NCBI GenBank assembly: GCA_035286745.1
Contig: DATECU010000363.1
Coordinates: 1 to 17,221 of the forward strand
DNA length: 17,221 nucleotides
Origin: DATECU01 sp035286745
GTDB lineage: Bacteria; Acidobacteriota; Vicinamibacteria; Fen-336
Direction of reading: 5' to 3'
In this document: positions 1-6,167 of the stretch, piece by piece
Layout: every line of letters begins with the position of its first letter
How positions within the stretch are numbered: the stretch's first letter is position 1
Program-made: the position numbers and the translations under genes
The notes under the pieces: model-generated
The model's input: only the letters and a program-made list of their open reading frames with translations
Databases searched by the model: none
Told to the model about the DNA's origin: nothing

Positions 1-1
1 C

Positions 2-460
2 CTGGAGGTGAGCGCGATCGGAGAGGAGAGCTTCATTCAGGTCGCCGGCACGACGATCCACGAGCTGGCGCACTCCCTGGCCGGACCTGGTGCCGGGCAC
101 GGGCCGAGCTGGAAGGCCGCATGCGCCACGTTGGGCCTGAGGGTCGCCCAGGCCGGTGGCCAGGAGTACTCCCCGGAGCACTTCGACACCAAGGTGTGGG
201 CGACCATCGAGGCCCTGCCGCATCCGTCCGACGGCCGCCCGCAGTTCGGCGCGCCAGGTGCGGAACCCCCGCGCCCTCGGCCTTGCCCTCTCGGCATCGG
301 CACGCGCGGCGGAAAGTCCCGCGGGGCCGGCTCCGGGTCTCGCCTGCGCCTGTGGGTCTGTGGCTGTCCCGAGGGGACCCCGGGCCGCAAGGTCCGGGTG
401 GCCTGCGATACCTGGGACGCCACCTGCAACCGCTGCCGAGTGGCGTACGCGCGGGCGTGA
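2..460 (+). CDS. SprT-like zinc metallopeptidase, 5' end outside window
   Basis: This looks like a SprT-like family protein, a putative zinc-dependent peptidase. The visible part carries the zinc-binding motif HELAH followed by GAGHGPSWKAAC, where the later His would be the third metal ligand, as in SprT-like domains (HExxH...H). Near the C terminus a C-G-C ... C-x2-C arrangement (WVCGCPEGTPGRKVRVAC ... CNRC) resembles the small zinc ribbon that closes many SprT-like proteins. A GTG at 8 is possible as a start, but the frame is open to the window edge and the SprT fold needs helices before HExxH, so the true start probably lies upstream. The middle (about residues 80-115) is rich in Pro, Arg and Gly and low in complexity. 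The gene converges on the next one, with only 16 bases between the stop codons. SprT-like genes of this layout occur in actinobacteria and phages as well as in chromosomes, so a mobile origin is possible but unproven. Confidence 0.7.
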   Translation: MEVSAIGEESFIQVAGTTIHELAHSLAGPGAGHGPSWKAACATLGLRVAQAGGQEYSPEHFDTKVWATIEALPHPSDGRPQFGAPGAEPPRPRPCPLGIGTRGGKSRGAGSGSRLRLWVCGCPEGTPGRKVRVACDTWDATCNRCRVAYARA

Positions 461-476
461 GCCCGCGGCGGGGCGT

Positions 477-887
477 CTACCGGAAGCAGGCCGCGATGAT
501 TCTGGCGTTGAGGTGCTGCTCGCTGTCCTTGCCGTCGTGCCCATGGTGGTCCGTCACCCCGGCCAGATGCAGCTCCTCATGGAGCACGTAGACCATCCTC
601 TCCGCGCGGGAGACGTCTGCCATCAAGGGGCAGGCGTAGGCCGTGGCCTTCACGCTCCGGCGGACGTAGGACGTCGCCCCCGAGGCCTGACAGATGGCGA
701 GGTCGCCGGGCAGCCATTTCTCATCGCCTGCGAGGCGGACCCCGACGGCCCGGCCCACGGCCGACCTACAGGCCGACGCGTCCGCGAGGGCCTGCTCCAC
801 GGCGTCCGCGAGAGCCTCGCCCGGAATGGCCACCCGGGAGGCTTCGGCCGGGCGAGGGGGGGCTATCCAGGCCACGAGAATCACCAC
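477..887 (-). CDS. Small secreted protein with metzincin-like HExxHxxGxxD motif
   Basis: I do not recognise the family. The protein (136 aa from a GTG at 887) begins with a hydrophobic stretch ending in a signal-peptidase-like site (VILVAWIAPPRPAEAS), so export is likely. It has four cysteines (contexts SACRS, AICQA, YACPL, AACFR), enough for two disulfides. At residues 103-113 it reads HEELHLAGVTD, which fits HExxHxxGxxD, the metzincin zinc signature with Asp as third ligand (as in snapalysin). It is followed by HHGHDGKDSEQH. Only 23 residues follow the motif and no Met-turn is visible, so a true metzincin fold is doubtful and an inactive or different zinc site is possible. The start is uncertain: the frame stays open upstream without an ATG, and adding KTLLW would give a better signal peptide. 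The gene lies 78 bases downstream of the tRNA-Pro gene on the same strand. Confidence 0.55.
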   Translation of the reverse strand: MVILVAWIAPPRPAEASRVAIPGEALADAVEQALADASACRSAVGRAVGVRLAGDEKWLPGDLAICQASGATSYVRRSVKATAYACPLMADVSRAERMVYVLHEELHLAGVTDHHGHDGKDSEQHLNARIIAACFR

Positions 888-903
888 CCAGAGGAGGGTT
901 TTT

Positions 904-932
904 CCGGGCGGTAGCCCGGGCGGTAGCCCGGG
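904..932. repeat. Short tandem repeat, 12-bp unit x2 plus partial
   Basis: The unit CCGGGCGGTAGC occurs twice back to back (904-915 and 916-927), followed by CCGGG. It lies between the tRNA-Pro gene and the secreted protein gene. Each unit is flanked by GGGC/GCCC arms, so the RNA could fold as a small hairpin in either direction. No function is evident. Confidence 0.6.
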
Positions 933-965
933 GGCGACGACAGCTGGTCGGTGTCTTGTAAGTGC

Positions 966-1042
966 TGGTCGGGGCGGCCGGATTTGAACCGGCGACCACC
1001 TGCGCCCAAGGCAGGTGCGCTACCAGGCTGCGCTACGCCCCG
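966..1042 (-). tRNA. tRNA-Pro (anticodon UGG)
   Basis: Read on the minus strand, this is a full 77-nt cloverleaf. The acceptor stem CGGGGCG pairs with CGCCCCG, the D arm has GCGC stems, and the anticodon stem CCTGC/GCAGG encloses the loop CTTGGGC with anticodon TGG. The T arm is GCCGG-TTCAAAT-CCGGC, and the discriminator A is followed by an encoded CCA. The anticodon UGG makes it tRNA-Pro. Its 5' end lies 23 bases from the rdgB ATG on the opposite strand, so its promoter must overlap the start of rdgB. Its 3' end faces the secreted protein gene. Confidence 0.96.
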
Positions 1043-1065
1043 CGATCCGAGGCGCGTATCGTATC

Positions 1066-1671
1066 ATGCCGCTGATGCGGGGCATTCTGCTCGCCAGCCA
1101 GAACCCGGGCAAGCTGGCTGAGATGCGGGTCCTGGTTGAGGGCCTGCGGTTCCGGGTTCTGGGACCGCTCGATGTCGGCATCGCCGATGCGCCGGAGGAG
1201 ACCGGCGCGTCCTTCGCCGAGAACGCGGCGCTCAAGGCGCGACACTACGCGGCGCGCTCCGGACTGCTCACGGTAGCTGACGACTCTGGGTTGTCGGTCG
1301 ACGCGCTCGATGGCGGGCCGGGCCTCTACTCCAGCCGTTTCGGTGGCGAGGGAGCCAGCGACGCAGACCGAAACCGCCTGCTGATCGCGAAGCTCGCCGG
1401 AGTACCGCGCGAGAAGCGAGGGGCCAGGTTCACGAGCGCGGTGGCGGTGGCGCGGGACGGCGAGATCCTGTACCAGACCGAGGCGTCGGTCGAGGGTGTG
1501 ATCGCGGAGGAGCCGCGAGGCACCAGCGGCTTCGGCTACGACCCGCTCTTCTTCTATCCGCCGTTCGGGTGCACCTTTGGTGAGGTGCCTCGACAGCAGA
1601 AGGACCAGGTGAGTCACCGCGGCCAGAGCTTCGCGCGACTGCGGCTGTTTCTGGCTGGGTATTTCGGCTGA
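1066..1671 (+). CDS. rdgB: RdgB/HAM1 XTP/dITP pyrophosphatase
   Basis: The product hydrolyses non-canonical purine nucleoside triphosphates (ITP, XTP, dITP) to the monophosphate and pyrophosphate, cleaning the nucleotide pool in the cytoplasm. The family's hallmark motifs appear in order: LLASQNPGKLAEM near the N terminus (the S/T-x-N-x2-K substrate loop), TVADDSGLSVDALDG (catalytic acidic residues), GFGYDPLF, and KDQVSHRGQSF in place of the usual KN..SHR. The 201-aa length matches the family (about 195-205). An open frame extends up to 1015, but that part would overlap the tRNA, so the ATG at 1066 (or a second at 1075) is the start. No strong Shine-Dalgarno sequence precedes either. The gene diverges from tRNA-Pro and is followed by a hairpin and the group II intron. 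Confidence 0.93.
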   Translation: MPLMRGILLASQNPGKLAEMRVLVEGLRFRVLGPLDVGIADAPEETGASFAENAALKARHYAARSGLLTVADDSGLSVDALDGGPGLYSSRFGGEGASDADRNRLLIAKLAGVPREKRGARFTSAVAVARDGEILYQTEASVEGVIAEEPRGTSGFGYDPLFFYPPFGCTFGEVPRQQKDQVSHRGQSFARLRLFLAGYFG

Positions 1672-1681
1672 CGGGAGCGGT

Positions 1682-1730
1682 CAGCTTTCAGCGCTCAGCC
1701 ACGAAGCGCGTTGCTGATCGCTGATGGCTG
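1682..1730 (+). terminator. Imperfect hairpin after rdgB, at the intron 5' edge
   Basis: The arms 1682-1699 and 1713-1730 (CAGCTTTCAGCGCTCAGC against GCTGATCGCTGATGGCTG) pair with 15 Watson-Crick pairs, one G-U pair and two mismatches around a 13-nt loop. The stem starts 11 bases after the rdgB stop. No T-run follows because the intron begins at the last stem base. It may have served as a terminator for rdgB, for the convergent operon, or for both. That role is inferred from position and shape. Confidence 0.5.
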
Positions 1731-2140
1731 TGCGCCACGAAGGCGCTGAAGGGAGGTTTGACCGACCGAACCGAAGTGCCGTGCTACACAGGAGATGAGG
1801 GAAGGTCCCTCGGACTCGGGCTGCAGGGTCAGGGTCCAAACCGCCTCAAGCTGCGTCGGTCCAAGGATCGAGGTGGTGAGCGTTGAGGAAAAGGCGGGAA
1901 GTAACCCGTCAGGTGGGCGCTGGGAAGACGAATGAATGAACCGTCGCTAACGTGTCGAAAGCGAAGAGATGTCATCGAAACCAGGCTCCAGCTGTTGGCC
2001 TGGGACAAGCTCGGGGGGCGGCCTGCTGACTGCCCGGGTGGTGACCGGTACCCAGACGGCGTGAGCCCAGTGCAGGCTTTTGTGTGGAACGTGGGAACCT
2101 GTCGCCCCGATGTTAAGGGAGACCTCCAAGTGGACGACCC

Positions 2141-3529
2141 ATGAGGAGCAGAGTACCGAAGCGGGGCGAAGGGGCGGACGGGTCCGTAGGAGCTGTGAGA
2201 CCTGGTAATGCGGGTGGAGCAAAGGGACCCGACACCTCGGCCCTGGGACGTAGCCAACCAGCAATGGGAGGAACTGCGGCCCGAGGCAAGGCCTATGACA
2301 TTCCGAAGCAACTCGTCTATGAAGCGTATCAACGGGTGAAGGCGAACCACGGAGCAGCGGGAGTGGACGGGCAGTCTCTGGCGGCGTTCGAGAAGGACCT
2401 GAAGGGGAACCTGTACAAGGTCTGGAACCGGATGTCGTCGGGCTCGTACTTTCCGCCGCCCGTGAAGCTTGTCGAAATACCGAAGGACGACGGCGGCAAG
2501 CGTCCGTTAGGCATCCCGACAGTAGCCGACCGCGTGGCGCAGACGGTCGCGAAGATGGTCCTCGAGCCGTGCGTGGAGCCGGTCTTCCACCCCGACTCGT
2601 ACGGCTATCGACCCGGCAAGTCTGCGTTGGATGCGGTAGGGGTGACCAGGAAGCGCTGCTGGGAGTTCGACTGGGTCGTGGATCTTGACATCAAGGCGTT
2701 CTTCGATAGCTTGGATCACGATCTGGTCGAGCGCGCCGTGGCCCACCATACCGACGTTCCCTGGGTCCGACTGTACATCTCGCGGTGGCTCCGAGCCTCC
2801 GTTCAGATGCCGGACGGCACCCTGGAACCGCGGACGAAAGGGACGCCGCAGGGCGGCGTCATCAGTCCGCTCCTGGCTAACCTCTTCCTACACTACGCGT
2901 TTGACATGTGGATGAGGCGCACCTTCCCGCAGTGTCCGTTCGAGCGCTACGCGGATGACGCCGTAGTCCACTGTCGAAGCAAGGTTGAGGCCCAGGCGGT
3001 GAGGGAAGCCATCCGGGATCGGTTCGCGCAGTGCCATCTGGAGCTGCACCCCACCAAGACCCGCATCGTGTACTGCAAGGACGACGATCGGCCCGGGAAG
3101 CACGACCATGTTCGGTTCGACTTCCTCGGGTACACCTTCCAACCTCGACGGGCGACGAATCGCCGGGGCAAGTTCTTCGTGGGCTTTCTGCCGGCGATCA
3201 GCACCAAGGCCGCCAAGGCGGTCCGCAAGACAATCCGAGAGTGGCGTCTGGCGCGCAGCAGGAGCAATCAACGACTCGAGGACCTTGCGCGACTGGTCAA
3301 CCCGGCGGTCCGGGGCTGGATGAACTACTACGGTCGGTTCTACCGGTCCCGGTGCGTTCAAGTCCTTCAACACCTCAACGGGGCCCTTGCTGCATGGGTG
3401 CGGCGGAAGTTCAAGCGGTTCCGAAACCGGGAACGGGCCTCCTTGCACTGGCTCGGCCGGATCGCGCGACGGGAGCCCAACCTCTTCGCGCACTGGCAGC
3501 TCGGCGTACGACCCGCGGCTGGGGTGTAG
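2141..3529 (+). CDS. ltrA: Group II intron reverse transcriptase/maturase
   Basis: This intron-encoded protein helps the intron RNA splice and copies it into DNA at new sites. RT blocks are visible in order: YQRVKANHGAAGVDG, the VEIPKDDGGKRPLGIPT block, SYGYRPGKSALDAV, VVDLDIKAFFDSLDH, KGTPQGGVISPLLANLFLH and the catalytic FERYADDAVVHC (YADD about residues 270-273). The maturase X domain shows GWMNYYGRFYRS (about 392), and the C terminus is basic and ends HWQLGVRPAAGV. No HNH endonuclease domain or Cys-pair motif follows, so it belongs to the endonuclease-minus type that usually targets single-stranded DNA or hairpin-associated sites. The 462-aa length is normal for this type. The start is uncertain: ATG 2141 lies in a stretch that resembles conserved intron RNA, and ATG 2264 is the alternative. 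The frame is intact, with all catalytic Asp residues present. Confidence 0.95.
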   Translation: MRSRVPKRGEGADGSVGAVRPGNAGGAKGPDTSALGRSQPAMGGTAARGKAYDIPKQLVYEAYQRVKANHGAAGVDGQSLAAFEKDLKGNLYKVWNRMSSGSYFPPPVKLVEIPKDDGGKRPLGIPTVADRVAQTVAKMVLEPCVEPVFHPDSYGYRPGKSALDAVGVTRKRCWEFDWVVDLDIKAFFDSLDHDLVERAVAHHTDVPWVRLYISRWLRASVQMPDGTLEPRTKGTPQGGVISPLLANLFLHYAFDMWMRRTFPQCPFERYADDAVVHCRSKVEAQAVREAIRDRFAQCHLELHPTKTRIVYCKDDDRPGKHDHVRFDFLGYTFQPRRATNRRGKFFVGFLPAISTKAAKAVRKTIREWRLARSRSNQRLEDLARLVNPAVRGWMNYYGRFYRSRCVQVLQHLNGALAAWVRRKFKRFRNRERASLHWLGRIARREPNLFAHWQLGVRPAAGV

Positions 3530-3603
3530 GAGCCGGATGAGGCGAGAGTCTCACGTCCGGTTCTGTGAGGGCGGGGGGGTGAAACTCCCCCCCGCTACTC
3601 GAC
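3530..3603 (+). ncRNA. Group II intron domains V and VI
   Basis: Domain V is the 34-nt hairpin at 3530-3563. It begins GAGCCGGATGAGGCGAGAG and closes with CGTCCGGTTC, and it includes the GAGA-type tetraloop and the bulge region of the catalytic core. Its first G is the base directly after the maturase stop codon. Domain VI follows as a G7/C7-rich stem (GCGGGGGGG at 3571-3579 with CCCCCCCGC at 3587-3595, loop TGAAACT). The candidate branch-point A is at 3597, and the 3' splice site follows GAC at 3603. Confidence 0.85.
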
Positions 3604-3620
3604 ACGATTCTCTCGCGCCC

Positions 3621-4814
3621 CTACGCTGCGTTTTGCAGCAGCTCCCTCTTGCTCAGCGTCTCGTACTCCTTGGGCGTGACCTCGGTCTCCCGGAGCCCGC
3701 CGGTGAGGTTGGCGAAGATGACGTCGTCGCGGCGCAGCTCGCCGGCCGCCACCATCTTCTTGATCGCCGCCACCGTGGTGGCCGAGGCCGGGCAACCGTC
3801 GATCCCCTCCAACTCCAGGATCATCTTCTGCGCCTCGAAGATCTGAGCGTCGGTCACCGCCTCAAAGGTGCCCCCGCTCTGATACACCATGTCGTGAAGA
3901 TGGGGGTAGGTGTGAGTGGGGTCGCCGCGCAGGATGGCTTCGGCGGGGCCGGTGGGTTGGTGCACCACGTCTTGCGGTCGAGTGATCCGGGACCCCGCCC
4001 GCCAGCTTCGCACCATGGGGTCGCAGGTCGCCTGCTGGACGCACGCCAAACGCGGGAGCCGCCAGGAGAGACCCAGACGGAAGAGCTGCTGCGCGCCACG
4101 CCAGGTGCCGTAGACGCCCATGCCGCTGCTGGCCGCCTGGAAGTACCAGTGAGGAGGCTCCGGCATGTCCAGAACGCCCTCGAGATAGGCGACCTTCAGT
4201 CCCTCTCGGCGAGCGGGATTGAAGAAGCCCCGTTCGCCGGTGACGCGTTTGTTGGTGCGGGTGAAGGCCTTGGCGCACTCGTGGGCCTCGACGAAGGTGG
4301 CATCCTGCACCCAGTACACCTTGATGCGCTCGGAGGAATCGAAGTTCATGCGGTGCAGGAAGTCCCGACCCACGAAGACGTGGAGGGTGAAGCCCTCCAG
4401 TTGCTCCACGCCACAGGCGAGGGCGGTAGAGCTGTTGCCGGTGGAGGAGCAGGCAAACTCGCGGACCCCGGTCTCCTGGAAGTGGGAGAGAACGACCGAG
4501 GCCATGCGGTCCTTGGTGGTGCGGGTGGGATTCCGGGTCTCGTCCTTCAGGTAGAGCTTGTCGAGGCCCAGCAGCTTGCCCAGGGCTCGGGCATGGACGG
4601 TGGGCGTGTTGCCTTCACCTAACCAGCGCAGGTTCTCTTCGTGCCGGACCGGCAACAGATCGAAGAAGCGCTCCAGCGGATTCCGGCTCTCACGCAGCCG
4701 CACTTCCCTCAACGGATACTCGACGTCGACCATGCCCCCGCAATCGCAGACGGGATGAAAACCGGAAGCGAATTCGCGCCCACACGACTGACAAACCGAC
4801 CTGTAGCGACCCAT
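3621..4814 (-). CDS. Threonine-synthase-like PLP enzyme with N-terminal zinc ribbon
   Basis: A fold-type II PLP-dependent enzyme of the threonine synthase/cysteate synthase kind, 397 aa. Residues 8-25 form a zinc ribbon (CQSC ... CDC followed by GGMVDVEY), typical of the short ThrC form. The PLP lysine is K101 in NPTRTTKDRMAS. The phosphate and carboxylate loop is SSTGNSSTA (about 123-131), and a Gly-rich cofactor loop SSGMGVYG follows. Threonine synthases usually have SFKDR around the lysine. Here the Ser-Phe is Thr-Thr, so the substrate may not be O-phosphohomoserine and the product is left open. The ATG at 4814 is chosen because GGGAGGAG lies just upstream and the zinc ribbon begins six residues later. 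An in-frame extension to 4895 lacks conserved sequence and would overlap larA. It is the last gene of the chemoreceptor/TonB/larA cluster, 28 bases after larA. Its stop is 17 bases from the intron. Confidence 0.82.
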   Translation of the reverse strand: MGRYRSVCQSCGREFASGFHPVCDCGGMVDVEYPLREVRLRESRNPLERFFDLLPVRHEENLRWLGEGNTPTVHARALGKLLGLDKLYLKDETRNPTRTTKDRMASVVLSHFQETGVREFACSSTGNSSTALACGVEQLEGFTLHVFVGRDFLHRMNFDSSERIKVYWVQDATFVEAHECAKAFTRTNKRVTGERGFFNPARREGLKVAYLEGVLDMPEPPHWYFQAASSGMGVYGTWRGAQQLFRLGLSWRLPRLACVQQATCDPMVRSWRAGSRITRPQDVVHQPTGPAEAILRGDPTHTYPHLHDMVYQSGGTFEAVTDAQIFEAQKMILELEGIDGCPASATTVAAIKKMVAAGELRRDDVIFANLTGGLRETEVTPKEYETLSKRELLQNAA

Positions 4815-4816
4815 GA

Positions 4817-4824
4817 CTCCTCCC
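4817..4824 (-). promoter_or_regulatory. Shine-Dalgarno fixing the PLP-enzyme start
   Basis: Read on the minus strand, GGGAGGAG stands two bases before the ATG at 4814, with its GGAGG core five bases away. This supports 4814 rather than the longer frame from 4895. Confidence 0.7.
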
Positions 4825-4842
4825 GCGCCGGCCGCAGCGTGC

Positions 4843-6165
4843 TCAGCTCGCGCAGCGCTCCTTGACCGAGGCCTCAGCCGCCGCCAGTGCGCCACGCCGC
4901 CGTCCGCTCATGGTCACGTTGCCGTGGGGAATGACCAGGGTCTCCGGCGCGTCTCCCAAGAGGGCCCGGGCGAAGCGAAGAGCTTCGGTGAGCCCGGGCA
5001 TGGGAACGAGCCCCAGGGTGCGCACGTCGTCGGCGGGCAGCGCGCTGACGAGGACCACGGTCACGGTATCCAGGAGGTCGCGGAGCATGAGGCTGTTGTG
5101 GGCGGCCAGGTTGTAAGACGACTGGATCGCCGCCCCGAGAGCGCCTCGGTCGGCCCAACTCATCCACTGACTCATCCCCCGGAGAATGCCGCCTCCGGAC
5201 TCCGCCACCAGGATGAAGACGCCCCGCGGCGCCACCGCGTCCCTGTGATTGAAGAGGGCCTTGACGCCCTGAATGAAGTTGAGATCGTAGGGGTGACCGC
5301 CGGCCGCGGCGATCACCAGCGGCGCCTGGCGGCGCACCTCGGCGAAGGCCAGCTCGTCCGCCACCGCACAGCCGGCCTGGTGCGCCTCCTCCAGCTCGCC
5401 GGCGAAGGCATGGGTCAGGCGGTGGCGGCCGTCCAGCAGGGTGTTGAGGACGAAGACCGGGCCCACCATTCGCGCCGCCTCCAGCATGTCCTCGTGGACC
5501 GGATTGCCCGGCAGGTTGCCGCCGAAGACCGCGGGATGCACGCGAACCTCGCGGCCAAACTCCAGCACCAACCGGTGGTTGGCGATGATGGTCTCGCGGG
5601 CGGAGACCCCGGGCAGGATCGACTTTCGGCCGCCGGAGAAACCGGCGAAGTAGTGGTGGGTGATGCGCCCGGTCAGGATCCGTACCTCGGAGTCGACGAC
5701 CGCCTTGTCCACCCAGACCCGGGTGCCACGGGAGGTGATCCCCAGGTCACAGAAGCCGTCGGCGCCATCGCAATCGTGGGCCCGAAAGCGGACCGACGAA
5801 GCCGCCTCCTCGCCCAGCAGGGCGCGGACTTCTTCCGGGGAGTGTCGGGCGTGAGTGCCGGTCGCACAGACGATCTCGATCTGCTCGGGGGACAACCCGA
5901 GCGACTTCAGTCGTTCGAGAAGCACCGGCAGGTAGACCCGGGCCCCGGCGACTCGGTCCTTGCCGCTGATCAGGATGGAGGCTCGCCGAGCCCCCCGACT
6001 GAGGCCGGCCAGGGAGACACCTCCCAGAGGATGATCCAGGGCATCAAGCACGACCTCGCGCTCCCCTCGGCCCCCGTCTCCGAGCGGCGGGTGAAGGACT
6101 CGCACCCCTCGGTCGGGGACTTCGACCCGCAGCACGGAATGACCGTAGGGGAGCTCGAGGATCAT
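4843..6165 (-). CDS. larA: LarA-family nickel-pincer 2-hydroxyacid racemase/epimerase
   Basis: A member of the lactate racemase LarA family (formerly DUF2088). These cytoplasmic enzymes use a nickel-pincer nucleotide (NPN) to invert the alpha carbon of lactate or other 2-hydroxyacids by hydride transfer. At 440 aa it is close to Lactobacillus plantarum LarA. The metal and cofactor residues known there (H108, H174, K184, H200) appear at a constant offset of three as H105 (CATGTHARH), H171 (ITHHYFAGFSGG), K181 (GGRKSILPG) and H197 (IIANH). The active form therefore seems preserved, although family members act on varied substrates and lactate itself is not shown. The ATG at 6165 overlaps the TonB-receptor stop as TGATG, pointing to translational coupling. 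The longer frame to 6375 lies wholly inside the receptor gene and is rejected. No larB, larC or larE genes for NPN synthesis lie in the window. Confidence 0.9.
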   Translation of the reverse strand: MILELPYGHSVLRVEVPDRGVRVLHPPLGDGGRGEREVVLDALDHPLGGVSLAGLSRGARRASILISGKDRVAGARVYLPVLLERLKSLGLSPEQIEIVCATGTHARHSPEEVRALLGEEAASSVRFRAHDCDGADGFCDLGITSRGTRVWVDKAVVDSEVRILTGRITHHYFAGFSGGRKSILPGVSARETIIANHRLVLEFGREVRVHPAVFGGNLPGNPVHEDMLEAARMVGPVFVLNTLLDGRHRLTHAFAGELEEAHQAGCAVADELAFAEVRRQAPLVIAAAGGHPYDLNFIQGVKALFNHRDAVAPRGVFILVAESGGGILRGMSQWMSWADRGALGAAIQSSYNLAAHNSLMLRDLLDTVTVVLVSALPADDVRTLGLVPMPGLTEALRFARALLGDAPETLVIPHGNVTMSGRRRGALAAAEASVKERCAS

Positions 6166-6167
6166 CA
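6163..6167 (-). other. TGATG stop/start overlap, TonB receptor to larA
   Basis: On the minus strand the TonB-receptor stop TGA (6167-6165) shares its A with the larA ATG (6165-6163). Such overlaps are typical of translational coupling and support co-transcription of receptor and racemase. Confidence 0.85.

Larger units (their letters stand above)
1730..3603 (+). mobile_element. Group II intron with reverse transcriptase/maturase
   Basis: This is a retro-element made of a self-splicing RNA and the protein that mobilises it. The likely 5' boundary is GTGCG at 1730, the bacterial group II consensus. The 411 bases before the protein gene hold no other gene and should form domains I-III and part of IV. 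Domain V and domain VI follow the protein gene, and the element probably ends at GAC (3601-3603), seven nucleotides counting from a bulged A at 3597. It occupies the gap between rdgB (stop at 1671) and the convergent PLP-enzyme gene (stop at 3621), so it disrupts no coding sequence. Removing it would leave an intergenic space of about 75 bases. All core parts are present, so the copy may be active. Exact boundaries and the intron class were not tested. Confidence 0.85.

Noticed and set aside
1015..1065. An upstream in-frame start for rdgB at 1015
   Set aside because: It would place the coding sequence inside the tRNA-Pro gene, and the added residues are not part of the RdgB family.
1829..2350. 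A 173-aa minus-strand frame and smaller plus-strand frames within the intron 5' part
   Set aside because: This stretch is structured intron RNA. The frames have no recognisable protein features.
3387..4622. A 411-aa plus-strand open frame running from the maturase end through the intron 3' end and into the PLP gene
   Set aside because: It crosses the intron boundary and overlaps two well-supported genes, and its sequence is repetitive and motif-free.
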